A stretch of 64,000 bases of DNA from Mycolicibacter hiberniae (GTDB lineage: Bacteria > Actinomycetota > Actinomycetes > Mycobacteriales > Mycobacteriaceae): assembly GCF_010729485.1 (NCBI RefSeq), contig NZ_AP022609.1:4154001-4218000 (forward strand), written 5' to 3'. Positions 1 through 8,487 of this stretch are shown here, piece after piece. The position numbers were made by a program, and so were the translations under genes. The notes below the pieces were generated by a model. That model was not told the DNA's origin. It ran no database searches and was given only the letters and a program-made list of their open reading frames with translations. Positions within the stretch are counted from its first letter, which is position 1. Each line of letters starts with the position of its first letter.

Positions 1-630
1 GAGGTCGACAGCGAGGTCATACTGCTGGCGGTGCTCCGCGACGGCCACGACGGACCCGCCCTGGACTTCTGCGCACCGATCGGTCATCGCAGCATCGAGG
101 AGCCGAACGGGCAGCTGACGGTGGAGTTCTGGCAGCCGCACCCGATGAGCTCCGTGGCCCTGGATGCGGCCAAGTCGATCACCGCGCGGGTCGCCCGGGC
201 GCTGGGCGGCCGCGGCCTGTTCGGGGTGGAGCTGCTGGTACACGGCGACGAGGTGTACTTCGGCGGGGTCACGGTGCGCCCCTACGACGCTGCGCTGCTG
301 ACCTTGCGCACCCAGCGGCTCTCCGGTTTCGAGCTGCAGGCGCGCGGGATCTTGGGCATGGCGACCGACACCATCATGGTCTCGCCCGGCGCCGCCCGGC
401 TGATCTACTCTCGCCGCGGCGCCGGCACCGGGGCCGTCACCACTTCGGACAGCGTGGCGGTGGTCGCCGATGCACTCAGCGTGACCGAAAGTGACGTTGT
501 GGTGTTCGGTCACCATGAAGGCCACCCCCGCCGCCGGCTGGGCTTGGCGCTTGCCACCGGGCCAGACGTCGCGGTCGCGCGCGACCGCGCGGCGCGGGTG
601 GCCACCGTGCTGGGCACGCTCTGGCCCTGA
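1..630 (+). CDS. purT: Formate-dependent phosphoribosylglycinamide formyltransferase 2 (PurT), C-terminal part
   Basis: The frame is open from the first base, so this is the 3' end of a gene that begins outside the window. PurT is an ATP-grasp enzyme that formylates GAR with formate and ATP in purine synthesis. The visible 209 residues cover the end of the ATP-grasp domain (FGVELLVHGDEVYF) and the C-terminal lobe (RRRLGLALATG). In E. coli PurT the loop after DEVIF reads SEVSPRPHD, with the Glu acting as a Mg2+ ligand; here it reads GGVTVRPYD, so that Glu is Gly and the His is Tyr. Family call is secure; full activity is uncertain. It heads a tight run with the rhodanese and metZ. Confidence 0.9.
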   Translation, partial: EVDSEVILLAVLRDGHDGPALDFCAPIGHRSIEEPNGQLTVEFWQPHPMSSVALDAAKSITARVARALGGRGLFGVELLVHGDEVYFGGVTVRPYDAALLTLRTQRLSGFELQARGILGMATDTIMVSPGAARLIYSRRGAGTGAVTTSDSVAVVADALSVTESDVVVFGHHEGHPRRRLGLALATGPDVAVARDRAARVATVLGTLWP

Positions 631-673
631 CCCCCCGTGGCGGGAAACCGCCCCAGGTGCGACACTTCCGCAG

Positions 674-1078
674 GTGAGCTACGCAGGAGATATCACGCCC
701 GAGCAGGCCTGGGAGATACTGCGCGACGACCCGGCGGCGACGCTCATCGACGTGCGGACCGACGCCGAATGGCGCTTCGTCGGGCTGCCCGACCTGTCCG
801 CGCTGGGCCGCGAGGTGCTCTGTATCGAGTGGGTCCACTCCGACGGCACACCCAACCGCGACTTCTCCCGCCAACTGGCGGCCCGGGTCGCCGGCGGGCC
901 CGCGATCTTCCTGTGTCGCTCCGGCAACCGCTCCATCGGGGCCGCTGAGACGGGTACCGCGCTGGGGCTGACCCCGTCCTACAACGTGCTCGACGGTTTC
1001 GAAGGCCACCTCGACGAGCACGCTCACCGGGGCGGAACCGGCTGGAGGGCGGTCGGGCTGCCCTGGACGCAGTCATGA
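674..1078 (+). CDS. Rhodanese-like sulfurtransferase (Rv0390 homologue)
   Basis: A single rhodanese domain of 134 residues. The catalytic loop is FLCRSGNRS, with Cys as the persulfide-carrying nucleophile, and the N-terminal half carries the typical LIDVRTDAEWRFVG signature. The GTG at 674 is chosen because the product then begins SYAGDITPEQAW, the conserved start of this family in mycobacteria; longer in-frame starts would run back into purT. The stop overlaps the metZ ATG by 4 bases (ATGA), implying translational coupling. A role in supplying sulfane sulfur to the adjacent sulfhydrylase is plausible from position but is inference. Confidence 0.9.
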   Translation: MSYAGDITPEQAWEILRDDPAATLIDVRTDAEWRFVGLPDLSALGREVLCIEWVHSDGTPNRDFSRQLAARVAGGPAIFLCRSGNRSIGAAETGTALGLTPSYNVLDGFEGHLDEHAHRGGTGWRAVGLPWTQS

Positions 1079-2304
1079 GCGAGCCTGGCCCCGCCCGCTC
1101 GGTCCGGCGGCCCAAACCGCTTCCCGAGGGTGTCAGTGCGGCGACCATCGGCGTGCGCGGCGGCCTGCTGCGAACGCAGTTCGAGGAGACCGCCGAGGGA
1201 TTGTTCCTCACCTCGGGGTATGTCTATGAGTCTGCGGCCGCTGCCGAGCAGGCATTCACCGGCGAAGTGGACCGCTTCGTCTACTCCCGCTACGGCAACC
1301 CGACGGTGTCGATGTTCGAGGAGCGGCTGCGCCTGATCGAGGGGGCGCCGGCGGCCTTCGCCACCGCCAGTGGCATGGCGGCGGTGTTCGTGGCGCTGGG
1401 CGCGCTGCTGAAGGCCGGTGATCGTCTGGTGGCCGCGCGCAGCCTGTTCGGGTCCTGCTTTGTGGTCTGCAACGAGATTCTGCCCCGCTGGGGGGTCGAG
1501 ACCGTCTTCGTCGACGGCGAGGATCTGGCGCAGTGGGAGCAGGCGTTGTCGGTGCCCACCGATGCGGTGTTCTTCGAGACGCCGTCCAATCCGATGCAGT
1601 CTCTGGTGGACATCGCCGCGGTCACCGAGCTGGCTCATGCCGCCGGCGCGAAAGTGGTGCTGGACAACGTGTTCGCCACGCCGCTACTGCAGCAGGGGTT
1701 CCCGCTGGGGGTGGACGTCGTGGTGTATTCGGGCACCAAACACCTCGACGGGCAGGGTCGGGTCCTGGGTGGGGCGATCCTGGGCGACCAGGACTACATC
1801 GACGGCCCCGTGCAGACCCTGATGCGTCATACCGGCCCGGCGCTGAGCGCCTTCAACGCCTGGGTCCTGTTGAAAGGCCTTGAAACGCTGGCTGTTCGGG
1901 TCGACTACGCGAACTCTGCGGCGCTGAAGATCGCGCAGTTCCTGGAACAGCATCCGGCGGTGCGCTGGGTGCGTTACCCGTTCTTGGCGTCGCACCCGCA
2001 GTACGAGCTGGCGCGCAAGCAGATGTCGGGCGGCGGCACCGTCATCACTTTTGAGCTCGACAGTCCTGACAGTGCTGCCAAGCAGCGGGCCTTCGAGTTG
2101 TTGGACAAGCTGAAGCTGATCGACATCTCCAACAACCTGGGCGACGTGAAGTCCTTGATCACCCACCCGGCAACCACCACCCACCGGGCCATGGGCCCGC
2201 AGGGGCGTGCCGCGATCGGACTCGGCGACGGGGTGGTGCGGATCTCGGTGGGCCTGGAAGGCACCGACGACCTGATCGCCGACCTCGATCAGGCGCTGGG
2301 ATAG
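1075..2304 (+). CDS. metZ: O-succinylhomoserine sulfhydrylase
   Basis: 409-residue PLP enzyme of the Cys/Met metabolism family. It makes homocysteine directly from O-succinylhomoserine and sulfide, for methionine synthesis. Hallmarks: YSRYGNPT (phosphate-binding Tyr/Arg region), ATASGMAAV, and the PLP lysine in VVYSGTKHLDGQG. Length and order (purT, rhodanese, metZ) match the M. tuberculosis Rv0389-Rv0391 arrangement. The ATG overlaps the rhodanese stop. The neighbouring sulfurtransferase fits a sulfur-assimilation role. Confidence 0.95.
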   Translation: MSEPGPARSVRRPKPLPEGVSAATIGVRGGLLRTQFEETAEGLFLTSGYVYESAAAAEQAFTGEVDRFVYSRYGNPTVSMFEERLRLIEGAPAAFATASGMAAVFVALGALLKAGDRLVAARSLFGSCFVVCNEILPRWGVETVFVDGEDLAQWEQALSVPTDAVFFETPSNPMQSLVDIAAVTELAHAAGAKVVLDNVFATPLLQQGFPLGVDVVVYSGTKHLDGQGRVLGGAILGDQDYIDGPVQTLMRHTGPALSAFNAWVLLKGLETLAVRVDYANSAALKIAQFLEQHPAVRWVRYPFLASHPQYELARKQMSGGGTVITFELDSPDSAAKQRAFELLDKLKLIDISNNLGDVKSLITHPATTTHRAMGPQGRAAIGLGDGVVRISVGLEGTDDLIADLDQALG

Positions 2305-2313
2305 CGGGGCTGC

Positions 2314-3168
2314 TCAGTCGCCTTCGACGACGCCGGTGGCGTGCTGCGCGCGATCCTCGTAGGCCTTGCGGGCCGCGGTGTCGAACTGCAGGAAGACGGT
2401 GTCGTTGTGGGTCTTCTTGTTCAGCCAGCGACGGCCCCGGTCCGGCAGCAGGCTGGCCAGGATCGAGACGCGACGCCCGAACCCGGGCACCGAGAGCAGG
2501 GTCCGGGGCTTGTCGAGCACCTTGACGACACCGGCGGCGATGTCTTCGGGCTCCACCGGCTTCTGGGCGCCAGAGGGCGTGGTGCCCGAAATCAATTCGG
2601 TGTTGGTGAAGGTCGGCAGCACGGCGGAGACCTTGACGCCCTGCGGGGCGAACTCGTCGGACATCGCGGTGCTGAGCCCCACCACCGCGAACTTGGTTCC
2701 GGCGTAGAGCACCTGACCGGGCACCGCCACGATGCCGGCCAGCGAGGCGATGTTGATGATGTGGCCGCTGCGCCGCTTGATCATTTCCGGCAGCACCAGC
2801 TGGCAGCCGTTGAGCACGCCGTAGAAGTTGACCTCGGTCGCCGAGCGGATGGACTCCGGTGACTGCTCCAGGAACGGGCCCACCGGCATGACGCCGGCAT
2901 TGTTGATCAGCACGTCGATGTGGCCGTCGCCGTCGGCGCGGGCCTTGTCCAGGAAGGTCGAGAAGGATTCGCGGTCGGTCACGTCGAGCGGGTGGCCGCT
3001 GACCTGGCCGCTGGCACTGAGTCGCTTGACGGCGTGCTCGAGGACCGCGACGTCGCGGTCGCCGATGACGACGCGGGCGCCCCTGGCGAGCAGGGCCGTG
3101 GCAGTGGCCAGCCCGATACCCCGGGCGGCACCGGTGATAGCAATGGTCTTACCGCGAATGTTATCCAC
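2314..3168 (-). CDS. Short-chain dehydrogenase/reductase
   Basis: 284-residue classical SDR. The N-terminal nucleotide-binding motif TGAARGIG, the NNAG element, the catalytic Ser in INIASLAG and the YAGTK catalytic Tyr/Lys are all present; the C-terminal tail is longer than the minimal SDR. Substrate unknown. The start is set at GTG 3168 (MDNIRGKT...) rather than an upstream TTG because a TAAGTT box lies exactly 7 nt before it, the geometry of a leaderless mycobacterial mRNA. It converges on metZ with only 9 bp between stops. Confidence 0.85.
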   Translation of the reverse strand: MDNIRGKTIAITGAARGIGLATATALLARGARVVIGDRDVAVLEHAVKRLSASGQVSGHPLDVTDRESFSTFLDKARADGDGHIDVLINNAGVMPVGPFLEQSPESIRSATEVNFYGVLNGCQLVLPEMIKRRSGHIINIASLAGIVAVPGQVLYAGTKFAVVGLSTAMSDEFAPQGVKVSAVLPTFTNTELISGTTPSGAQKPVEPEDIAAGVVKVLDKPRTLLSVPGFGRRVSILASLLPDRGRRWLNKKTHNDTVFLQFDTAARKAYEDRAQHATGVVEGD

Positions 3169-3175
3169 GGCGACA

Positions 3176-3181
3176 AACTTA
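3176..3181 (-). promoter_or_regulatory. -10 box for leaderless SDR mRNA
   Basis: TAAGTT on the minus strand, 7 nt upstream of GTG 3168, so the predicted +1 is the start codon itself. Confidence 0.5.
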
Positions 3182-3233
3182 ACACGTGTCAAGTTCGGTT
3201 GTCGACGGCAGGGGATGGTAATGGGACCGCCGG

Positions 3234-4418
3234 TCAGCGGAAAGCGGAAAGACCGGTGAACGCCTGGCCCAGGACCAGCTGGTGCATCTCCGGAGTGCCC
3301 TCGTAGGTCAGCACCGACTCCAGGTTGACCATGTGCCGAATCACCGGATATTCCAGGGATATCCCGTTGCCGCCCAGAATGGTCCGCGCGGTACGACAGA
3401 TCTCCAGCGCGGTCCGCGTGTTGTTGAGCTTGCCGAAGCTGACCTGCTCGGGCCGCAGCCCGGCGCTGTCCTTGAGCCGGCCCAGGTGCAGGGACAGCAG
3501 TTGCCCCTTGTGCAGCTCGAGGGCCATGTCGACGAGCTTGGCCTGGGTGAGCTGGAAGCCGGCGATCGGTTTGCCGAACTGGGTGCGCTGGGTGGCGTAG
3601 TCGCGGGCCGCCTGCCAGGCCGAGCGTGCCGCGCCCATCGCACCCCAGATGATCCCGTACCGCGCCTCGGACAGGCTGGCCAACGCTCCCTTGACGCCGC
3701 GCGCCCCGGGAAGCAACGCCTCCGCCGGCAGGCGCACGTCGTCCAGCACCAGCTCACTGGTGATCGACGCGCGCAGCGACAGCTTGTGGTGGATGGTGTT
3801 GGAGGTGAAGCCGGGGGAGTCGGTGGGCACGATGAAGCCGCGGATGCCCTCGTCGGTGGCCGCCCACACCACCGCCACGTCGGCGATCGAGCCGTTGGTG
3901 ATCCACATCTTGCGGCCGTTGAGGATCCAGTCGGACCCGTCCCGCCTGGCCCGGGTGGTCATGGCCGCCGGATCGGAGCCGACGTCGGGCTCGGTCAGCC
4001 CGAAGCAGCCGATCAGCTCACCGGCCGCCATCCCCGGCAACCACTGCTGCTTCTGTTCTTCGGAGCCGTTGTTGTAGATCGAGTACATCGCCAGGGAGCC
4101 CTGCACGCTCACCAGCGAACGCAGGCCGGAGTCGGCGGCCTCCAGCTCCACGCAGGCCAGGCCGTAGTGCACCGCCGATGACCCGCCGCAGCCGTAACCG
4201 TTCAGGTGCATGCCCAGCAGCCCGAGCTTGCCGAACTCCCGGGCCAGTTCGCGGGCCGGCAGGTCGCCGATCTCGAACCAGTCGCCCACATGCGGCAAGA
4301 CGTGCTCGGCGCAGAACTTGGCGACGGTGTCGCGCAGCGCGATTTCGTCGTCGGAGAGCAGGGTGTCCAGGCTCAGCGGATCGATCGGATCGAAAGGCGC
4401 GACGCTGCCGGTTGCCAT
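3234..4418 (-). CDS. fadE7: Acyl-CoA dehydrogenase, glutaryl-CoA dehydrogenase-like
   Basis: 394-residue FAD-dependent acyl-CoA dehydrogenase, the length of Rv0400c FadE7. Visible signatures: GCFGLTEPDVGSDP (FAD/substrate site), MWITNG, and the catalytic Glu in LTYEGTPEMHQLVLG near the C-terminus. The segment ELEAADSGLRSLVSVQ keeps the Glu and Arg that bind the glutaryl carboxylate in human glutaryl-CoA dehydrogenase (Glu87, Arg94 there), so glutaryl-CoA or a similar dicarboxyl-CoA is a better substrate guess than a simple fatty acyl-CoA. That assignment is inference from motif. In M. tuberculosis the gene is followed by lipid-export and polyketide genes that are absent here. Confidence 0.88.
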   Translation of the reverse strand: MATGSVAPFDPIDPLSLDTLLSDDEIALRDTVAKFCAEHVLPHVGDWFEIGDLPARELAREFGKLGLLGMHLNGYGCGGSSAVHYGLACVELEAADSGLRSLVSVQGSLAMYSIYNNGSEEQKQQWLPGMAAGELIGCFGLTEPDVGSDPAAMTTRARRDGSDWILNGRKMWITNGSIADVAVVWAATDEGIRGFIVPTDSPGFTSNTIHHKLSLRASITSELVLDDVRLPAEALLPGARGVKGALASLSEARYGIIWGAMGAARSAWQAARDYATQRTQFGKPIAGFQLTQAKLVDMALELHKGQLLSLHLGRLKDSAGLRPEQVSFGKLNNTRTALEICRTARTILGGNGISLEYPVIRHMVNLESVLTYEGTPEMHQLVLGQAFTGLSAFR

Positions 4419-4456
4419 CCGTTCATCCTGCCACCTGTTCGGCGGCGTGGATCAGG

Positions 4457-7441
4457 TCAGCTTGGGCTGTCGGAGCCTGCGCTGGGTGTCCCGGGCGCGC
4501 CCGGGGTTCCGTCGGCCCCGCCGGTCCCGCCGGTGCCGCCCGCCGCACCGGTCACACCATCGGGCTCGCCGTCGGCGCCGTTGCCGCCGGGTCCGCCGTT
4601 GCCGTCGCCCTTCGGGCCGATCTGGCCGCCGGTGCCGCCGGCGCCGCCCGCGCCGCCAGCCCCACCGGGGCCGGTCTCGGTGGCGTGTGCGCCGTTACCG
4701 CCGTTGCCGCCGGCACCCCCGTCGCCGCCATCGGCCGCCGAATTGCCAAGGCCGCCGTCGCCGCCGGCGCCACCGGTGCCGCCGGCACCTCCCGGCTGGG
4801 TGGTGGAGTCAGTCGAGTCGTCGCCCGGCGTCGTGTGGTTCCGGCCGCTGAGGCCGGCGTCTCCGCCGGTCCCGCCGGCCCCGCCGGTGCCGCCGTCCAG
4901 CCCAGCGCCGCCGTTTCCGCCGGCACCGCCCTGCGCGGTGGTGCTCACGCCGCCGGTGCCGCCGGTGCCGCCGGTGCTGCCGCTACCGATTCCGGCACCC
5001 CCGTTGCCGCCGGTGCCGCCGGCGACGCCGCCGCCGATGGCAGGCAGGAGGCCGCCCTTGGCGCCGGCGCCGCCGGTGCCTCCGGTCCCGCCGTCGATTC
5101 CGGCGCCCCCGGTGCCGCCCTGGCCGCCGGCGGACTGGACACCGGCACCGCCGGCACCACCATTGCCGCCGGTACCGGCGTTACCAGCACCGCCACCGCC
5201 GCCACCGCCGCCACCACCCGTGCCGAGCGGCGGCGGGGTGCCGCCGTTGGCGATATTGCCGAGTCCGTCGAAGAAGCCACCGATCCCGGCGGCGCCGCTG
5301 CCGCCGGCACCGCCCTGGCCGACAACTCCGCCGTTGCTGCCGCCCCCGGCCCCACCTGTTCCGCCGTTGCCGCCGGTGCCGTTGAAGAAAGAACCCGCGC
5401 CGCCGGCGCCGCCCGCGCCGCCGTACCCGGCGGCTGCACCGCCGGTGCCGTCTCCGCCCGTCCCGCCGTTTCCGCCGTTGCCTCCGTCGCCGGAGAACAG
5501 GCCGGCCGATGCGCCGTTTCCGCCGTTTCCGCCGTTGCCGGCGAGAGCGTCGGTGCCGCTGGCGCCGCCACCGTCACCGCCGCGGCCACCAGTCCCCGGC
5601 ATACCCGAGCTGCCCAGCAGGCTGCCGCCGCTGCCGTCGCCGCCATGCCCGCCGTCACCGGCGTGCCCGCCGGCGCCGCTGGCGTTGCCGCCGGTTCCGC
5701 CGGCACCGCCATCAGCGCCGGTGCCCCCGAAAGCCGAGGTCAGTGCGGCCAGCGGATTTCCAGCCAGCCCGGGCAGTCCGGTGAGCTCGTCGAGCCGGGC
5801 TTGCACTTCCTCCGGCGATCTGCCGGACATGACCGAGAGTTGGGTGAGGGCGGCACCCAACTGGTCGGGCGAGCCGAAGACGCTGCCGAGCGAACCGGCA
5901 TTGCCGCCGGCACCGCCGTCGCCCGCGGTGCCGCCGGTACCGGTGCTGGCGCCGCCCGTTCCTCCGGCGCCGCCGGTGCCGGCGCTACCACCGCTGACCA
6001 CTCCGCCCAGTCCGCCGCCACCCCCGTCGCCGCCCGCGCCGCCGACGCTGTTGGCGCCCGTGACCGCGCCGCCGGACCCGCCGGTGCCGCCGGTCCCGCC
6101 CTGTCCGCCGAACAGGAATCCGCCGATGCCCCCGAAGCCCCCGTCGCCGCCCGCGCCTGCCGTGCTGCCGGCGCCATCGGCGGCTCCGCCGGCACCACCG
6201 TTACCGCCTGCCCCGCCGCTTCCGCCGAAGATCGCGAGGGTGGTGCCGCCCTGCCCGCCGATGCCGCCGGCTCCTGCGGTGGCCAGGTCGCCGTTGACGG
6301 CGCCACCGGCGCCGCCCTGGCCTCCGGTGGCGCCGGTGCCCCCGAACAGTGCGAAGGTGCCGCCGCCCAGGCCGCCGTTGCCGCCCGCGCCGGCCACCTC
6401 GGTGGCATCGCCGCCGGTGCCACCATCACCGCCAGCCCCGCCGACGATCCCGCCGTATCGTGCCCACGACAAGCCGCCGTCGCCGCCGGTGCCCCCCGCG
6501 CCGCCGGTCAGGCCGCTACCACCGGCGCCGCCGGTGCCCCCGGCGCCGCCGATCTTGAACAGCCGGGCCCCGATCGCCGGCCTCGAGCCGTCGGCGACCG
6601 GGCCGTTCGGGCCGGCGGTGCCCCCCTCGCCGCCGCGGCCGCCGGCCCCGCCTGCGCCGTCCAGCGCGTCGCCGCCGGTGCCGCCGTTGCCGCCGACGCC
6701 GCCGAAGGAGAACCACTTCCCGACCGCGTCGCCGCCGTCGCCGCCGTCGCCGCCGTTGGCCCCGGCCAGACCCGCGCCACCCTCGCCGCCGGCACCGCCG
6801 AAGCCGATCAGCGTTCCGCTGGTGCCGCCGTCGCCGCCGTCGGCGCCGTCGCCACCGATCCCGCCGGCCCCGCCGTTCCCGAACCAGCCGGCCGCGCCGC
6901 CGTCGCCGCCGGCTATCCCGGCGATGTCGGAGTCATATCCCGCGCCGCCGTCGCCGAACAACCAGCCGCCGGTGCCGCCGTCGGGGTCGATCTCGGTGCC
7001 GTCGACGCCGTTGCAGATCAGTCCGCACACCGTGTCGGAGGAAAACAGTGGGTTGATCAGATCGCCGAGCTGCTGCCCGAACGAGCTGGACATCCAGTCC
7101 TGCATGCCGGTGTGCACCTGCAGATAGATGCTCTGGGCGAAGTCGTCGAGGCTGAAGGCGGCGAAGCTGTAGTCGGCCGCGCCCAGACCGTCGAACCAGC
7201 TCGAGAGATCCCCAAAGCCCAGGGCGCCCGGCTCGAACACCGCGCTGCCGACATCGCCGAAGCTGCTGGAGTCCGACCAGTTGGCCGGTTCGAACCAGTA
7301 ACTCGGGTCGAGGAGATCTTCCAAGTCGGCGTTGGCGGTGGGTACCCACACCAGCGGGCTCAGCCCCAGGGCCAGCACGGCCGCCGGCACCCCCATGGCG
7401 AGTCCCCGGCGGCGGTGGGCGATCTTGCGTCGACGCGACAT
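4457..7441 (-). CDS. Secreted PGRS-repeat protein with Sec signal peptide and no PE domain
   Basis: 994 residues in three parts. (1) Residues 1-38: an Arg-rich n-region, a hydrophobic core (VPAAVLALGLSPLVW) and an ANA cleavage site, a standard Sec signal peptide. (2) Residues 39-150: a unique acidic/aromatic domain starting DLEDLLDPSYW, with two close cysteines (139 and 143). (3) From about 150: GGAGGxGG-type repeats to the end, the PGRS domain of mycobacterial PE_PGRS proteins, entered through the familiar GGTGGWLFGDGGAG junction. No PE domain (with PE and YxxxD/E secretion signal) is present. A GAGAGG ribosome site precedes ATG 7441. A cell-envelope or extracellular role is likely; the biochemical function is unknown. 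Confidence 0.85.
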   Translation of the reverse strand: MSRRRKIAHRRRGLAMGVPAAVLALGLSPLVWVPTANADLEDLLDPSYWFEPANWSDSSSFGDVGSAVFEPGALGFGDLSSWFDGLGAADYSFAAFSLDDFAQSIYLQVHTGMQDWMSSSFGQQLGDLINPLFSSDTVCGLICNGVDGTEIDPDGGTGGWLFGDGGAGYDSDIAGIAGGDGGAAGWFGNGGAGGIGGDGADGGDGGTSGTLIGFGGAGGEGGAGLAGANGGDGGDGGDAVGKWFSFGGVGGNGGTGGDALDGAGGAGGRGGEGGTAGPNGPVADGSRPAIGARLFKIGGAGGTGGAGGSGLTGGAGGTGGDGGLSWARYGGIVGGAGGDGGTGGDATEVAGAGGNGGLGGGTFALFGGTGATGGQGGAGGAVNGDLATAGAGGIGGQGGTTLAIFGGSGGAGGNGGAGGAADGAGSTAGAGGDGGFGGIGGFLFGGQGGTGGTGGSGGAVTGANSVGGAGGDGGGGGLGGVVSGGSAGTGGAGGTGGASTGTGGTAGDGGAGGNAGSLGSVFGSPDQLGAALTQLSVMSGRSPEEVQARLDELTGLPGLAGNPLAALTSAFGGTGADGGAGGTGGNASGAGGHAGDGGHGGDGSGGSLLGSSGMPGTGGRGGDGGGASGTDALAGNGGNGGNGASAGLFSGDGGNGGNGGTGGDGTGGAAAGYGGAGGAGGAGSFFNGTGGNGGTGGAGGGSNGGVVGQGGAGGSGAAGIGGFFDGLGNIANGGTPPPLGTGGGGGGGGGGAGNAGTGGNGGAGGAGVQSAGGQGGTGGAGIDGGTGGTGGAGAKGGLLPAIGGGVAGGTGGNGGAGIGSGSTGGTGGTGGVSTTAQGGAGGNGGAGLDGGTGGAGGTGGDAGLSGRNHTTPGDDSTDSTTQPGGAGGTGGAGGDGGLGNSAADGGDGGAGGNGGNGAHATETGPGGAGGAGGAGGTGGQIGPKGDGNGGPGGNGADGEPDGVTGAAGGTGGTGGADGTPGAPGTPSAGSDSPS

Positions 7442-7939
7442 AATGGCCTCTCAATGGGGGCGGTCGCGGCGGCAACACCGAACCGGATCAGTTGTGATCC
7501 GGAATTTACCGTAACTTAAGTAATTTCGCAGTGCGCTGACTGGCCGGCGTTGGTCAATGCAAAGGGTGACGGAGTCCCAAGCGGCACCGCCGGGCAAAGC
7601 CGCCATTCCTTTTATTGATCACCGTGACTTTTTGATGCCGCCAATCGTCGCTCTGCGACAACCGGATCGCAGCCGCGGCATCGGCTGTCGGAAAACGCGA
7701 ATGGTGTGCCGCGAGCGCATCGGCGCCTGGTTGTGATGGGCGTCTCAATTGCGCGCTGCACCAAGGGAAATGGGCGATTCTGCGCGCGCGATGACCATCC
7801 GGATGACGGAAAGTGAACGGAATTTGAACATTGCCGTCGGAGGGGCTTCAGGGGTCGCCTGACCGGGCGGGAAACGGCTACGTTCTTCCACGCCCGGCGC
7901 AGCATCGCCGGCGCGCAGAAGTCAGGAAGGACGTCGCGG
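7442..7939. other. 498-bp divergent intergenic region
   Basis: Separates the PGRS gene from the plus-strand secreted-protein gene. It must hold promoters for both. An A/T-richer patch around 7500-7525 lies on the PGRS side and is the likeliest core promoter there. No RNA gene, repeat or convincing ORF was recognised. Confidence 0.4.
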
Positions 7940-8443
7940 ATGAGCAGTCCCCGCCGGGGTGGATCGGGCCGCGGGAGAGCGGTGCGTGCCCGGATATCGG
8001 CGACCGTGATGTCCGCGGGACTGTGGCTGCTGGCCGCACCGACGGCGCAGGCCGACTTCGACGACATGCTGGACACCCTGTTCGGCGTGGCCGGCGCAGA
8101 CCCTGCCCTCGTGGCCAACCTGCCCGACGCACCGCTGGACTTCCGTACTTCCGACGCCGACCCGCTGGCCCAGCTCGAAGAGGTGCTACGCCGCGCACCC
8201 GCTGACTCCGACGCTCCCGGCGACACCACCCGGCCGGGGGACTCGCCTGCGACCGACGATTCCGGCGATCCGCCGAGCCTGCCGAAATTCAACATGCCCG
8301 GCGCCGGCAGCGGCGGCAGCGGGGGCTCCGGCGGTGGTGGGGGCGGCCCCAGTAACCCGGCGCCCGCCCACAGCAAGACCAAGACGAACGCCAGCGCCGC
8401 CAAGCACAGCGCCCCCCTGCCCAAAGAAACCGGCGCCGAGTAG
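7940..8443 (+). CDS. Small secreted Gly/Pro/Ser-rich protein related at its N-terminus to the PGRS neighbour
   Basis: 167 residues. Signal peptide 1-38 (Arg-rich start, core SAGLWLLAAPT, AQA cleavage). The mature protein starts DFDDMLDTLFG, closely resembling DLEDLLDPSYW of the divergent PGRS protein, which is also predicted to be cleaved after residue 38. The rest is acidic and low-complexity with a short GSGGSGGSGGGGGG run and a Lys/Ala/Ser tail. AGGAAGG lies 9 nt before ATG 7940. No enzymatic domain is visible; extracytoplasmic, function unknown. Confidence 0.8.
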   Translation: MSSPRRGGSGRGRAVRARISATVMSAGLWLLAAPTAQADFDDMLDTLFGVAGADPALVANLPDAPLDFRTSDADPLAQLEEVLRRAPADSDAPGDTTRPGDSPATDDSGDPPSLPKFNMPGAGSGGSGGSGGGGGGPSNPAPAHSKTKTNASAAKHSAPLPKETGAE

Positions 8444-8487
8444 GAGGTCGGCTGCGGCGCTGAGCCGCGCGATGGCAGTCTGAACCG

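Noticed and set aside
4500..6950. CRISPR-like regular short repeats
   Set aside because: The periodicity is coding (Gly-Gly-Ala triplets) with no constant repeat/spacer structure.
4178..7519. Two very long plus-strand open frames, Ala/Gly- and Pro-rich
   Set aside because: They are shadows of the minus-strand PGRS repeats; GC-rich tandem codons keep several frames open. No ribosome site or domain.
7554..7748. Small minus-strand ORF in the PGRS divergent region
   Set aside because: No ribosome site, atypical composition and no recognisable product.
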